Shown piece after piece: positions 9,513-17,767 of a stretch of 38,414 bases of DNA (its first letter is position 1; each line of letters opens with the position of its first letter). The stretch comes from Zoogloeaceae bacterium. Its GTDB lineage: Bacteria; Pseudomonadota; Gammaproteobacteria; Burkholderiales; Rhodocyclaceae. A program made the translations under genes and the position numbers. The DNA lies in the NCBI GenBank assembly GCA_016791005.1, contig JAEUNY010000007.1, forward strand, positions 1 to 38,414, written 5' to 3'. Below the pieces are notes generated by a model, which did no database searches, was not told where the DNA came from, and worked only from the letters and a program-made list of their open reading frames with translations.

Positions 9513-10106
9513 ATGAAAGCCAAATTCCTTGTTCCCCTAATCCTCTTCCTGGTGTTGGCGGGCTTCCTCGCCTTTGGCCTGAATCTCAATCCTAGAGAGG
9601 TGCCGTCACCGCTGATTGGCAAACCGGCGCCGGTGTTCAAGCTGGGCCAGGTGGTGGCGCCGGATCAGGCCTACGGTACGGAGGATCTGAAGGGGCAGGT
9701 CTGGCTCCTGAATGTCTGGGCGTCCTGGTGCGTGGCCTGTCGGCAAGAGCACCCGGTGCTGGTGGCGATTTCCCGCGAGAAGGTGCTGCCCATCGTGGGC
9801 CTGAACTACAAGGAAGTCCGGGGTGACGGCGAGATCGACGCCCGCAGGCTCGATGCCGCCAGCGAGCGGGAGATGGCCATTTCCCGGGCCCGCCAGTGGC
9901 TCGCCAGCCACGGCGACCCCTACGACACCTCGGTGATGGACCTGGACGGCCGGGTCGGCATCGATTTCGGCGTGTATGGCGTTCCCGAGACCTTCCTCAT
10001 CGATAAGAAGGGCGTCATCCGCTTCAAGCAGATCGGCCCGGTGACCCCAGATGCCTGGCGCGACGCCCTCCTGCCCAAGATCCGGGCGCTGCAAGCGGAA
10101 AGTTGA
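9513..10106 (+). CDS. ccmG: Thiol:disulfide oxidoreductase CcmG/DsbE
   Basis: This 197-residue membrane-anchored thioredoxin-like protein keeps apocytochrome cysteines reduced. The anchor is at about residues 5-23. The active site is WCVAC (Cys73 and Cys76), and GVYGVPETFLID holds the cis-proline and CcmG-type acidic groove sequence. Length fits the DsbE family. It begins 30 bases after ccmF and its stop is followed by the ccmH start at 10108. Confidence 0.95.
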   Translation: MKAKFLVPLILFLVLAGFLAFGLNLNPREVPSPLIGKPAPVFKLGQVVAPDQAYGTEDLKGQVWLLNVWASWCVACRQEHPVLVAISREKVLPIVGLNYKEVRGDGEIDARRLDAASEREMAISRARQWLASHGDPYDTSVMDLDGRVGIDFGVYGVPETFLIDKKGVIRFKQIGPVTPDAWRDALLPKIRALQAES

Positions 10107-10107
10107 C

Positions 10108-10593
10108 ATGATCCCCCTTCGAACCTGGCGCGTGGCCGTTCTGGCTGCGGGCCTCGGCCTGGCGCTGCCGGCACTTAGCGGCGAGGCCGCCCCCACGGTG
10201 GCCGATCCGGTGCTGGAAGCCCGGGTCCTCAAGCTCTCGGAGCACCTGCGCTGTCTGGTTTGCCAGAACCAGTCCATCGCCGAATCGCAGGCGGAACTGG
10301 CCCTCGATCTGCGCAGCCAGGTGCGTGAGCAACTGGCTGCCGGCAAGAGCGAGGACGAGGTGGTGGAATTCATGGTTGCCCGCTACGGGGACTTCGTGCT
10401 GTACAAGCCGCCCGTCAAATCGTCCACCTTTCTCCTCTGGGCCGGGCCGGCGTTGCTCCTGGCAGCCGGCTTGGGCTGGCTGGGCTGGCGGTTGGCGAGC
10501 CGGCGGCGGGAGTCTCCCGCCGAACTCTCGGCGGCGGAGCACGCCCGGGCGCAGGCCCTCCTGGCAGGGCGGGACAAGGAGGGCGACGCATGA
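10108..10593 (+). CDS. ccmH: Cytochrome c maturation protein CcmH (CycL-type)
   Basis: This 161-residue protein has a signal peptide (cleavage likely near SGEAA), a periplasmic domain with LRCLVCQNQ (redox cysteines 49 and 52), then a C-terminal membrane helix (about 104-124). It works with CcmG and CcmF in reducing and presenting apocytochrome c. The start at 10108 is one base after the ccmG stop and gives a clean signal peptide; an upstream in-frame start at 10051 lies inside ccmG. This is the short CcmH, with the TPR part encoded separately as ccmI. Confidence 0.94.
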   Translation: MIPLRTWRVAVLAAGLGLALPALSGEAAPTVADPVLEARVLKLSEHLRCLVCQNQSIAESQAELALDLRSQVREQLAAGKSEDEVVEFMVARYGDFVLYKPPVKSSTFLLWAGPALLLAAGLGWLGWRLASRRRESPAELSAAEHARAQALLAGRDKEGDA

Positions 10594-11834
10594 CCCCCTT
10601 CCTGGCCCTGGCCGCGCTGCTTGTCGCCTTCGCCCTCCTCCTTCTCATCCCCCCCTTGGTGCGAGCCCGCCGCCGGGTGGCAACCGTGGCAGCCGACCAG
10701 CCCGGCACCGCCTTGGCCGTGCTGCGGGAGCAGCTCGCGGAGCTGGAGGTGGAGCGTGCCGCCGGTCGGGTGGATGAAGCGACCTATCTGCGCAATCGTA
10801 GCGAACTGGAGCGCCGGGCCCTGGAGGAAGGCGAAGGCGAGGCGGCCGCTGGGCCCCGTTGGCAGCCGGCGCGGGCCTGGGGCATTGCCTTGCTACTCGG
10901 CCTGCCGGTTCTGGCTGCGGGGATGTACCTGCTATTGGGCAATCCCGAGGGCTTGGATCCGGCCAAGGTGGCGGGGCCGGCGCAGCACCAGTTCACGCCA
11001 GCCCAGGTCGAGGGCATGGTGGCCAAGCTGGCCGCGCGCCTGGAAAACGAGCCGGACAATCTCGAAGGCTGGATGATGCTCGCCCGCTCCTACACCATGC
11101 TCGGCCGGGCCGAAGCGGCGGAGAAAGCCTACCGCCACTTGGCGGAGAAGATGCCCGACAACGCCCAGGTCATCGCCGACTGGGCGGATGCCCTGGGCGC
11201 GGCGCGGGGCGGCACCCTGATCGGGGAGCCGGAGACTCTGATCGCGCGCGCGCTCAAGCTGGAGCCCAGGAATATGAAGGCCCTGGCCCTGGCCGGTTCC
11301 GCCGCCTTCGAAAAGGCCGATTACGCCGGAGCCGCCCGCCATTGGGAGCGCATCCTGGAGCAGCTGCCTCCCGGCGAGGAGTTGGCCGAATCTGTCCGCG
11401 CCAGCGTTGCGGAGGCCCGCGCCAAGGCCGGTCTGCCGCCCCTGGCGGGAAGCCCGCCGCCCCCGGTTGCCGCGACGCCCGCCGCCGGGTCCGGCCCAGG
11501 GCTGAGCCTGCGGGGCGAGATTCGCCTCGCGCCGGCCCTCGCGGCTCAGGCCAAGCCGGAGGACACGGTGTTCGTCTTTGCGCGCGGTGGCGAAGTGGGG
11601 CCACCGATCGCCGCCTTGCGTCTCAGTGTCGCTCAGTTGCCGGCGGCGTTTGATTTCAGCGGTGCGCCGCTGATGAACCCGAGCGGCGCGGTGCCTGAGA
11701 AGGTGGTGGTGGGCGTACGGGTCTCCCGGAGCGGCCAGCCGGTGGGAGCACCCGGGGATCTGGAGGGTTTCAGTGCGCCGGTGGCGCCCAACGCCCAGGG
11801 TGTGATCGTGACCGTGGACCGCGTGCGGCCCTAA
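10590..11834 (+). CDS. ccmI: CcmI/CycH, TPR apocytochrome chaperone
   Basis: This 414-residue protein has two membrane helices at its N terminus (about 2-20 and 92-112) with a basic, Leu-rich coiled stretch between them, then TPR-like repeats (about 130-290) and a C-terminal beta-rich CcmI domain after a Pro/Ala linker. It corresponds to the C-terminal half of the fused CcmH of Escherichia coli and binds apocytochrome c tails. It overlaps the ccmH stop by four bases and ends the ccm operon, seven bases from the convergent menA stop, leaving no room for a separate terminator. Confidence 0.92.
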   Translation: MTPFLALAALLVAFALLLLIPPLVRARRRVATVAADQPGTALAVLREQLAELEVERAAGRVDEATYLRNRSELERRALEEGEGEAAAGPRWQPARAWGIALLLGLPVLAAGMYLLLGNPEGLDPAKVAGPAQHQFTPAQVEGMVAKLAARLENEPDNLEGWMMLARSYTMLGRAEAAEKAYRHLAEKMPDNAQVIADWADALGAARGGTLIGEPETLIARALKLEPRNMKALALAGSAAFEKADYAGAARHWERILEQLPPGEELAESVRASVAEARAKAGLPPLAGSPPPPVAATPAAGSGPGLSLRGEIRLAPALAAQAKPEDTVFVFARGGEVGPPIAALRLSVAQLPAAFDFSGAPLMNPSGAVPEKVVVGVRVSRSGQPVGAPGDLEGFSAPVAPNAQGVIVTVDRVRP

Positions 11835-11840
11835 CGCCAC

Positions 11841-12740
11841 TCAGGCGAGCAGCGCCAAGGTCAGCAGCAGGCCCAGCAGGAGTTGCGCCTGGGCCGTGTG
11901 GGCGAGGTGGCCGTTCATGGCGGGCCCGACGGGGAGGCGCTGGAACCGCGTTGCCAACGCGAGGCAAGGCGGCGCCGCCAGGCCGGCCGGCCACAGCTGT
12001 TGGACGTCCCCCAGCACTCCGCCCAACATCACCAGCAACGGAAAGGGCGCCAGGATGAGCCCGGCGTAAAGCCGGCGCGCGCATCGGTCCCCCAGGGCGG
12101 CGGCCAGTGTGCGGCGGCCGGCCAATTGATCGGCTGCCTGGTCGCGGACGTTGTTCACCAGCAATACCGCCGCGCCCATGCTGCCCAGGGCGAGGCCGAC
12201 CAGCAGGGCGGGGTAGCCCGGGGCCAAACCCTGTAGAGCCTGACTCCCGGCCACCGCGGCCAGTCCAAAAAAAGCCAGCACCCAGACTTCGCCCCAGGCG
12301 GTGTGGGACAGCGGACGGGGGCCGTCCGAATAGGCCCAGCCGGCGGCCAGGGAAGCCAGGCCGATGACGAAGATGGGCCAGCCTCCCACAATCACCAGAT
12401 AGATCCCTCCCACGAATGCGACGGCGAAGCACCCGAGCGCGGCGCGACGGACCGCGTGGGCGGAAACCCATCCGGCCGCCGTCACCCGCAGGGGGCCGAT
12501 GCGTTCCGGGCCGTCGCTGCCTCCGGCATCGGCGGCATCGTTGAAGAGATTGGTCCCGGCCTGGATCAGCACGGCGCAGGCCAAGGTCAGCAGCCAAACC
12601 AACCCCGCCACCGGCTGCCCGGCGTGCAAGGCCAGGGCTCCACCGCACAGGACGGGGGCCGCGGCGAGGCTGAGGGTGCGGGGGCGCATTGCCTGCCACC
12701 ACAGGGCCAAACCCCGGGGGCGCGGGCATGCGGCGGTCAT
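11841..12740 (-). CDS. menA: 1,4-dihydroxy-2-naphthoate prenyltransferase-like (UbiA family)
   Basis: This 299-residue integral membrane prenyltransferase has the two Asp-rich UbiA-family motifs in the form seen in MenA: NLFNDAADAGGSD (64-76) and NNVRDQAADQLAGRRTL (196-212). These bind the polyprenyl diphosphate through Mg2+. MenA makes demethylmenaquinone. The start at 12740 overlaps the cupin gene stop (ATGA), so the two are co-translated. No other men gene is in the window. A different aromatic acceptor is possible, but the second motif is strongly MenA-like. Confidence 0.82.
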   Translation of the reverse strand: MTAACPRPRGLALWWQAMRPRTLSLAAAPVLCGGALALHAGQPVAGLVWLLTLACAVLIQAGTNLFNDAADAGGSDGPERIGPLRVTAAGWVSAHAVRRAALGCFAVAFVGGIYLVIVGGWPIFVIGLASLAAGWAYSDGPRPLSHTAWGEVWVLAFFGLAAVAGSQALQGLAPGYPALLVGLALGSMGAAVLLVNNVRDQAADQLAGRRTLAAALGDRCARRLYAGLILAPFPLLVMLGGVLGDVQQLWPAGLAAPPCLALATRFQRLPVGPAMNGHLAHTAQAQLLLGLLLTLALLA

Positions 12741-13156
12741 GGCGCGGGGTCCGCGTCCGCCGGCGCAAACACCGCCAGCCACAGGGTGTCGGGCGCTGTG
12801 GCCACCACCCGATGCCGGCAGTGGGCCGGGAGGGCGACCCACGTGCCCGGGTGGAGGGCAAGTTCCCGCCCGTCGTCGAAGCCCAGCACGGCGGCTCCCT
12901 GGAGCAGCATCACCCATTCGTCCTCGGTCTGGTCGTACCAGAAGCCGGGGGGGCTGGCGTGACCGTGGGACGCGATGCGCTCGATGCGAACCTGGCCACT
13001 GGTGCACAGGGTTTCCACCGCCTCGGCGGACCCTGGAAGCGGCGGGGGGAAGAAAAAATCGCCACTCTTCGGCTGAGGATCGGTGGGGTTTCTATCGGTC
13101 ATGGAATGGGGCGCGTCACCGGGCACGCTGGGGCAGTCCGATGGAATATTGCACAT
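12737..13156 (-). CDS. Small cupin-domain protein
   Basis: This 139-residue protein is a single beta-barrel cupin. The first cupin motif is represented by HGHASPPGFWYDQTEDEWVM (the usual G-X5-H-X-H pattern is altered, with an acidic DEW) and the second by HPGTWVALPAHCRHRV. Such proteins often bind a metal; the ligand here is unknown. The start at 13156 was chosen over the ATG at 13102 because it has a strong ribosome site (aggaaagg, about 4 bases away) and the latter has none. It lies upstream of menA with a 4-base overlap, so a role near quinone metabolism is only a guess. Confidence 0.75.
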   Translation of the reverse strand: MCNIPSDCPSVPGDAPHSMTDRNPTDPQPKSGDFFFPPPLPGSAEAVETLCTSGQVRIERIASHGHASPPGFWYDQTEDEWVMLLQGAAVLGFDDGRELALHPGTWVALPAHCRHRVVATAPDTLWLAVFAPADADPAP

Positions 13157-13197
13157 GTTTCCTTTCCTGGTCGCAGCCCCCCTCCAACCGGGGGGAG

Positions 13198-13206
13198 TGC
13201 TAGAAT
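13198..13206 (+). promoter_or_regulatory. Extended -10 promoter for the HU gene
   Basis: tg-c-tagaat is an extended -10 element located 44 bases before the start codon. No good -35 hexamer is seen at the usual distance, which is normal for extended -10 promoters. A G/C hairpin (cccccc...gggggg, about 13177-13195) sits just upstream. Confidence 0.4.
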
Positions 13207-13249
13207 CTCATCAAAGACTGAATTACTCACACCAATAAAGAGGAAGATG

Positions 13250-13525
13250 ATGAACAAAGGTGAATTTGTCGAAGCTTTGGCTGATCGCCTGGACGTGTCC
13301 CGCGCCCAGGCCGACCGCGCCCTGTCCGCGGTGCTGGAGGTGATCACCGAGCGGCTCCAGGCGGGGGAGAAGGTCTCCTTCACGGGTTTCGGCAGCTTCG
13401 AAGTGTCCAAGCGCGCAGCCCGGACCGGGCGCAATCCGCAGACCGGCGCCGCCATCGAGATCGCCGCGTCGTCGGTGCCCAAATTTACGGCCGGTGCCTC
13501 GCTGCGCAGCGCCGTCAACGAATAA
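13250..13525 (+). CDS. HU-family DNA-binding protein
   Basis: This 91-residue protein is a bacterial histone-like HU/IHF family member that bends and compacts DNA as a dimer. It has the N-terminal helical dimerisation part (MNKGEFVEALADRL), FTGFGSFEV, and the DNA-binding arm motif RTGRNPQTG (59-67). The start at 13250 was preferred over the ATG one codon earlier for better spacing to aagagga. It is a single-gene unit, with its own promoter-like element and a strong intrinsic terminator downstream. HU is favoured over IHF by the sequence, though this is not decisive. Confidence 0.93.
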   Translation: MNKGEFVEALADRLDVSRAQADRALSAVLEVITERLQAGEKVSFTGFGSFEVSKRAARTGRNPQTGAAIEIAASSVPKFTAGASLRSAVNE

Positions 13526-13560
13526 CAACCAGTCGCCGGAATACCGGCCGTCGGAGAGGG

Positions 13561-13587
13561 AGCCTGGCCGTGATGCCAGGCTTTTTT
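13561..13587 (+). terminator. Intrinsic terminator after the HU gene
   Basis: A perfect 8-bp stem, agcctggc (13561-13568) and gccaggct (13575-13582), with a 6-base loop, is followed directly by a run of six T (13582-13587). It ends HU transcription before the hydratase gene. Confidence 0.9.
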
Positions 13588-13637
13588 ACGGTGGGAGCGT
13601 CCCAGGCCCCCACGTCCCAAGCCAAGCGGAGAACTGC

Positions 13638-14090
13638 ATGAGCACTGAAAGTACGCGCAATTTCGACGAGTTTTACGGTTACCAGTTCGAGGATCTGACG
13701 GTGGGCATGAGTGCCGCTTTCGCGCGCACCGTCTCCGAGGCGGACATTCTGGCCTTCGCCGGGGTGAGCGGAGACACAAACCCCGTCCATCTGGATGGCG
13801 AGTTTGCGGCGGCCTCGATGTTTGGTCAGCGGATCGCCCATGGCATGTTGTCGGCCGGATTTATCAGCACGGTGTTCGGCACCAAGTTACCCGGCCCGGG
13901 CTGCATCTATCTTTCCCAGTCCTTGAAGTTCAAGGCCCCGGTGAAGATTGGCGACACGGTGGTGGCGAGGGTGACGGTGAAGGAATTGTTCCCCGAGAAG
14001 CGCAAGGCGACCTTCGACACGGTGTGCACGGTGGCCGGCAAGGTGGTGGTCGAAGGGCAGGCGGACATTCTGGTGCCGGCCCGGGGCTGA
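13638..14090 (+). CDS. MaoC-family (R)-specific enoyl-CoA hydratase, PhaJ-like
   Basis: This 150-residue single hot-dog-fold protein carries the hydratase 2 signature GDTNPVHLDGEFAA, with catalytic Asp46 and His51, followed by FGQRIAHGM. The reaction is stereospecific hydration of trans-2-enoyl-CoA to (R)-3-hydroxyacyl-CoA, which can feed polyhydroxyalkanoate synthesis. The length is as in PhaJ. The start follows an agcggagaactgc leader with a GGAG-type ribosome site. No pha synthase gene is nearby, so the PHA link is inferred from family only; other MaoC roles are possible. Confidence 0.85.
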   Translation: MSTESTRNFDEFYGYQFEDLTVGMSAAFARTVSEADILAFAGVSGDTNPVHLDGEFAAASMFGQRIAHGMLSAGFISTVFGTKLPGPGCIYLSQSLKFKAPVKIGDTVVARVTVKELFPEKRKATFDTVCTVAGKVVVEGQADILVPARG

Positions 14091-14126
14091 CCCGCAGGCG
14101 GGAGGCCCTCTGCTGGGGGTGTCCGC

Positions 14127-14162
14127 AGAGGCATCGGCGAAGGCCGGTGCCTCTAATTTTTT
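14127..14162 (+). terminator. Intrinsic terminator after the hydratase gene
   Basis: A 12-bp stem, agaggcatcggc (14127-14138) and gccggtgcctct (14143-14154), has one T-G wobble and a 4-base loop, and is followed by aatttttt. It overlaps the stop codon of the convergent cyclo-ligase gene. A second smaller hairpin (cctctgc/gcagagg, 14107-14131) shares its left arm. Confidence 0.82.
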
Positions 14163-14746
14163 GGGGTCCTACCGAGGGGGCCAATGACCCCGCTTTCGGT
14201 GACGATCCAGTCCATGGGCAGGTCGTGGGGCTGGGGGTGGACGGTCGGCCGGTGGGCAAGATCGAAGGCGATTCCCACGGTGACCGGCCGATCTTTCAGG
14301 GCGGCCAGGGTCCGATCGAAATATCCCCCCCCATAGCCCAGCCGGTAGCCATTATCATCAAAGGCATTCAAGGGAATCAGCAGGACATCGGGATGGACCT
14401 CCTCGGCCTCGGCGGGAATCGGGATGCCATAGCGGTCGATTCGCAATGGGGTTTCCGGATGCCAGCGATAGAAGATCATCGGCGTGGCCGGGGCGGTGAC
14501 CACGGGCAGGGCGGCGGAGCGCGCCGGATTGGCAGCGAGCCAGCCTTCAACCCACCCCGCGAGATCCACCTCGCCACGGTGGGGCCAGCAAAAGGCCAGG
14601 CAGGAGCCTTGGAGTCGGGGCGCGAGTCGGTCCAGATGGCTTTCGATCTGCGCGGTCCAGGTCCTGCGGTCGGCGTCGGCCACCCTCTCCCGGGCCGCGA
14701 TGGCCTCTTCTCGCAAAATTTTTCGCAGGTCGCTGGGACGGCTCAC
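14153..14746 (-). CDS. 5-formyltetrahydrofolate cyclo-ligase
   Basis: This 197-residue protein converts 5-formyl-THF to 5,10-methenyl-THF using ATP. The family signature is the region LLIPLNAFDDNGYRLGYGGG followed by YFDRTLA near the C terminus, and the N-terminal basic LRKILREEAIAARER is typical. The start is put at a GTG (14746); an upstream ATG at 14836 would force it to overlap the signal peptide of the divergent transglycosylase gene, and there is no strong ribosome site to decide. Length from the GTG matches the family (about 190-200). In many proteobacteria a 6S RNA gene lies just upstream of this gene; there is no room for one here. Confidence 0.92.
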   Translation of the reverse strand: MSRPSDLRKILREEAIAARERVADADRRTWTAQIESHLDRLAPRLQGSCLAFCWPHRGEVDLAGWVEGWLAANPARSAALPVVTAPATPMIFYRWHPETPLRIDRYGIPIPAEAEEVHPDVLLIPLNAFDDNGYRLGYGGGYFDRTLAALKDRPVTVGIAFDLAHRPTVHPQPHDLPMDWIVTESGVIGPLGRTPKN

Positions 14747-14787
14747 GGCGGCTACCCAATCAACAATCGGACTCTGGATGGTAAGGG

Positions 14788-16746
14788 ATGAAAAAGAAGG
14801 TGTGGGGCTCGCTGCTCGGGCTCCTGGTGGGCGCAACGGCTTGGGCGCAATCGGGTGATGACCGGATCCTTGCAGCGAAGGAAGCGGCCCGTACTGGCAA
14901 CCGCGTTCAACTCGAGGCGCTGGCCGCCGCCATTGAAACCCATCCCCTGGAACCCTACGTCCAGTATTGGCTCCTTTCCAATCGCCTCGCGCGGGCCGAG
15001 CCGGCCCCGGAAGTGGATCTCTGGGCCTTCCTGCAGCGGGAGAACGGCAGCCTGCTCGCCGAGCGCCTCCGTGGCGAATGGCTGAAGCGGCTGGCCAAGG
15101 ATGGGGAGTGGACGGCCTATCTGCAGGTCTTTGCCGGGATGACGGACCCGGACCGGGAACTCACCTGCCACGCCTGGAATGCCCGCTGGCGAGGCGGCGA
15201 GGCGGCCGCCCTGGACCCCGTGGTGGCCGCGTGGGGGGATTTGGTGGAGGCGCCGCCGGCCTGCGAGCCGGTGCTTCAGGCCGTGGCCTTGAGCGGCCGG
15301 GTTTCTGTGGACGATATGTGGTGGCGCTTCCGCCATCAGATGGAAGGGCGTAACCCCGGCAAGGCCCGCACGACCCTCGCCTGGCTGCCGGCCGACGAAG
15401 CGCCACCAACGGCGGATTTCGACCGCCTGCTGAAGAGCCCGGCCCTCTACGTCGATCGCCTGCCGCCAAACTTCGCCGTGACGCGCGCGGGGCGCGAACT
15501 GGCGATCGGGGCCCTGGTTCGAGTGGCGCGGGACGATCCGCGCGCCGCGGCGGCCCGCTTCGCTCGCCTCGACGATCGTCTGCGGCCCGAGGAGCGCTCC
15601 TACGTCTATGGCATCCTCGGATGGGTGGGCAGCCGTGATCACCTGCCGGAAGCCATCCAGTGGTACCGGGCGGCCGGCGATGTGCGGGTGGGGTCGGAGG
15701 CTCGGGCATGGCGGGTGCGGGCCGGGCTGCGGGCCGGCGATTGGAAGCAGGTTCGACTGGCGGTGGAGGCCCTGCAGCAGCCAGAGCGGGCCCAGCCGGA
15801 GTGGATCTACTGGCGGGGGCGGGCGGAGTCTGCCCTGGGGGACCGGGAGGTCGCCCGGCAGGATTTCGAACGCATCGCCGGTCAACCCAATTTCTACGGC
15901 ATCCTGGCGAGCGAAGAACTCGGCCGGAATTTCGCCCTTCCCCCGACCGCGGCCCCGGTCTCCGCGGTCGAGCTGGCTCGAGTGCAGAGCGATCCGGGGA
16001 TTCAGCGCGCCCTCGCGCTCATCGGCATCGACCTGAGGACCGAGGCGGTGCGGGAGTGGAACTGGACACTCAAGGGCCGCGACGACCGTTTTCTGCTCGC
16101 TGCGGCTCGCCTGGCCGAGCGCAACGGAATCTACGACCGCGCCATCAGCGCAGCGGACCGTACCGTGAATGAGCACGACTATCAGCTCCGGTACCTCACG
16201 CCTTACCGTGAGCGGATCGAGCCCAATGCCCGGGAGCGAGGCCTTGATCTGGCCTGGGTGTATGGCCTGATGCGCCAGGAAAGCCGCTTCATCCCGGCGG
16301 CCAAGTCCAGCGTGGGGGCTCAGGGACTGATGCAGATCATGCCCTCGACCGGGAAATGGATCGCCGGCAAGCTCGGCATGAAGGGCTACCAGGTGGGCTG
16401 GCTTTCGGACCCGGACACCAATGTGATGTTCGGCACTACCTACATGCGCATGGTTCTGGAGGGGCTGGACGACCATCCGGTGCTGGCCTCGGCGGCCTAC
16501 AACGCCGGACCGGGCCGCGCCAAGAAGTGGAAGGATGAACGTCCGCTTGAAGGCGCGATCTACGCTGAGACCATCCCCTTCAGCGAGACGCGGGACTACG
16601 TGAAAAAGGTCATGGCCAACGCGGTGATCTATGCCACCTTGCTCACCGGCCACGCCCCATCCCTCAAGGGGCGGCTGGGCACTGTGGCGCCGCGCCATGG
16701 GGTGGAAGCCGGCAGTGCCGAGCCGGGGGCCGGCCTCGGGGATTGA
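14788..16746 (+). CDS. slt: Soluble lytic murein transglycosylase (Slt70 family)
   Basis: This 652-residue periplasmic enzyme cleaves the glycan strand of peptidoglycan with formation of 1,6-anhydromuramic ends. It has a signal peptide (MKKKVWGSLLGLLVGATAWA), a long alpha-helical superhelix (about 25-470) and a C-terminal lysozyme-like SLT domain. The catalytic Glu is Glu498 in MRQESRF, followed by SSVGAQGLMQIMPSTG and later ASAAYNAGPGRAKKW. Domain order and length match Slt70. It diverges from the cyclo-ligase gene over about 40 bases. Confidence 0.94.
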   Translation: MKKKVWGSLLGLLVGATAWAQSGDDRILAAKEAARTGNRVQLEALAAAIETHPLEPYVQYWLLSNRLARAEPAPEVDLWAFLQRENGSLLAERLRGEWLKRLAKDGEWTAYLQVFAGMTDPDRELTCHAWNARWRGGEAAALDPVVAAWGDLVEAPPACEPVLQAVALSGRVSVDDMWWRFRHQMEGRNPGKARTTLAWLPADEAPPTADFDRLLKSPALYVDRLPPNFAVTRAGRELAIGALVRVARDDPRAAAARFARLDDRLRPEERSYVYGILGWVGSRDHLPEAIQWYRAAGDVRVGSEARAWRVRAGLRAGDWKQVRLAVEALQQPERAQPEWIYWRGRAESALGDREVARQDFERIAGQPNFYGILASEELGRNFALPPTAAPVSAVELARVQSDPGIQRALALIGIDLRTEAVREWNWTLKGRDDRFLLAAARLAERNGIYDRAISAADRTVNEHDYQLRYLTPYRERIEPNARERGLDLAWVYGLMRQESRFIPAAKSSVGAQGLMQIMPSTGKWIAGKLGMKGYQVGWLSDPDTNVMFGTTYMRMVLEGLDDHPVLASAAYNAGPGRAKKWKDERPLEGAIYAETIPFSETRDYVKKVMANAVIYATLLTGHAPSLKGRLGTVAPRHGVEAGSAEPGAGLGD

Positions 16747-16791
16747 CGGAGCGCGGCCCCGGCGGGGCCCATTGAGCGGGAGGTAGGGCAG

Positions 16792-17751
16792 ATGAGCATT
16801 CCGAACGTCCTCATCATCGGCGGAAGCGGCTTTGTCGGCAGTGCGGTGGCCAATCGGCTCACAGCGGCCGGCTGCGCCCTGCGTATTCCCACCCGCCGCG
16901 CGGCCCGGATGGGGCACCTCAAGGTATTGCCGCGGGCGGAGGTCATCGACGCCGATGTGCATGATCCGGGGACCCTGACGGCCCTGATGGCCGGGCAGGA
17001 TGTGGTGGTGAATCTGGTGGGGGTGCTGCATTCGCCGCCCGGCTCGCCCTACGGCCCGGCCTTCGCCCGGGCTCACGTGGAGCTGCCGGCCAAGATCGTC
17101 GCCGCCTGCCAGGAGGCGGGCGTTGGGCGGCTGGTGCACATCAGCGCCCTGGGCGCCGACCCGGCCGGGCCGTCGGAGTACCAGCGCTCCAAGGCGGCAG
17201 GCGAAGCCGCGGTGAAGGCGGCGGACCCAGCCGTGGCATGGACGCTCCTGCGCCCCTCGGTGATCTTTGGCCGCCAGGACCATTTCCTCAACCTCTTCGC
17301 GGGCCTGTTGCGTGCCTTCCCGGTTCTGCCCCTGGCGGGAGCGGGTACGCGCATTCAGCCGATCTGGGTCGAGGACGTCGCCGAGGTGGTGGCCCAGGCG
17401 ATCCTGGAGGGCAAGGGCGTCGGTGGCACTTTCGAACTGGCGGGTCCCACCTCCCGCAGCCTGGCAGATCTGGTGCGTTTTGTCGGCGAGGTCATCGGCT
17501 GCCGGCGCTGGATTGTGCCGCTGCCGGAGTTTGCCGGGCTCCTCCAGGCTCGCCTTATGGAGTTCGCCCCCAATCCCCTCATGAGCCGCGACAACATCCG
17601 CTCGATGCGGGTGGATAACGTGGCGAGCGGGGTGCCGCTGCCCTTCGGCCTGGTGCCCCATTCGCTGGAGGCCGTGGCGCCCGGATATCTTGGGGAAGCC
17701 GGGTTGCGGGGTGCCTACGGACGCTTCCGTGTCGCCGCTCGCCGGCGCTAA
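16792..17751 (+). CDS. NDUFA9-like NAD(P)-binding epimerase-family protein
   Basis: This 319-residue protein belongs to the atypical short-chain dehydrogenase/epimerase group that includes the mitochondrial complex I subunit NDUFA9. The N-terminal Rossmann motif is IIGGSGFVGSAV (8-19), with VVNLVGVL, HISALGAD and EYQRSKAAGE (the Tyr-X3-Lys pair) following in order. LRPSVIFGRQDHFLN is typical of this clade. The exact bacterial role is not settled; a binding role for NAD(P)H is likely. The ribosome site is ggagg about 8 bases before the ATG. It is followed after 16 bases by cca. Confidence 0.85.
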   Translation: MSIPNVLIIGGSGFVGSAVANRLTAAGCALRIPTRRAARMGHLKVLPRAEVIDADVHDPGTLTALMAGQDVVVNLVGVLHSPPGSPYGPAFARAHVELPAKIVAACQEAGVGRLVHISALGADPAGPSEYQRSKAAGEAAVKAADPAVAWTLLRPSVIFGRQDHFLNLFAGLLRAFPVLPLAGAGTRIQPIWVEDVAEVVAQAILEGKGVGGTFELAGPTSRSLADLVRFVGEVIGCRRWIVPLPEFAGLLQARLMEFAPNPLMSRDNIRSMRVDNVASGVPLPFGLVPHSLEAVAPGYLGEAGLRGAYGRFRVAARRR

Positions 17752-17767
17752 GCCCAAAGGGTCGCGG

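Noticed and set aside
14747-14787. 6S RNA gene upstream of the 5-formyl-THF cyclo-ligase
   Set aside because: The gap is about 40 bases and the divergent slt gene follows directly, so there is no room.
14752-17757. A 1001-codon open frame on the minus strand opposite slt and the NDUFA9-like gene
   Set aside because: It is an antisense shadow of high-GC coding sequence; slt and the NDUFA9-like gene have complete family motifs on the plus strand, and the antisense frame has none.
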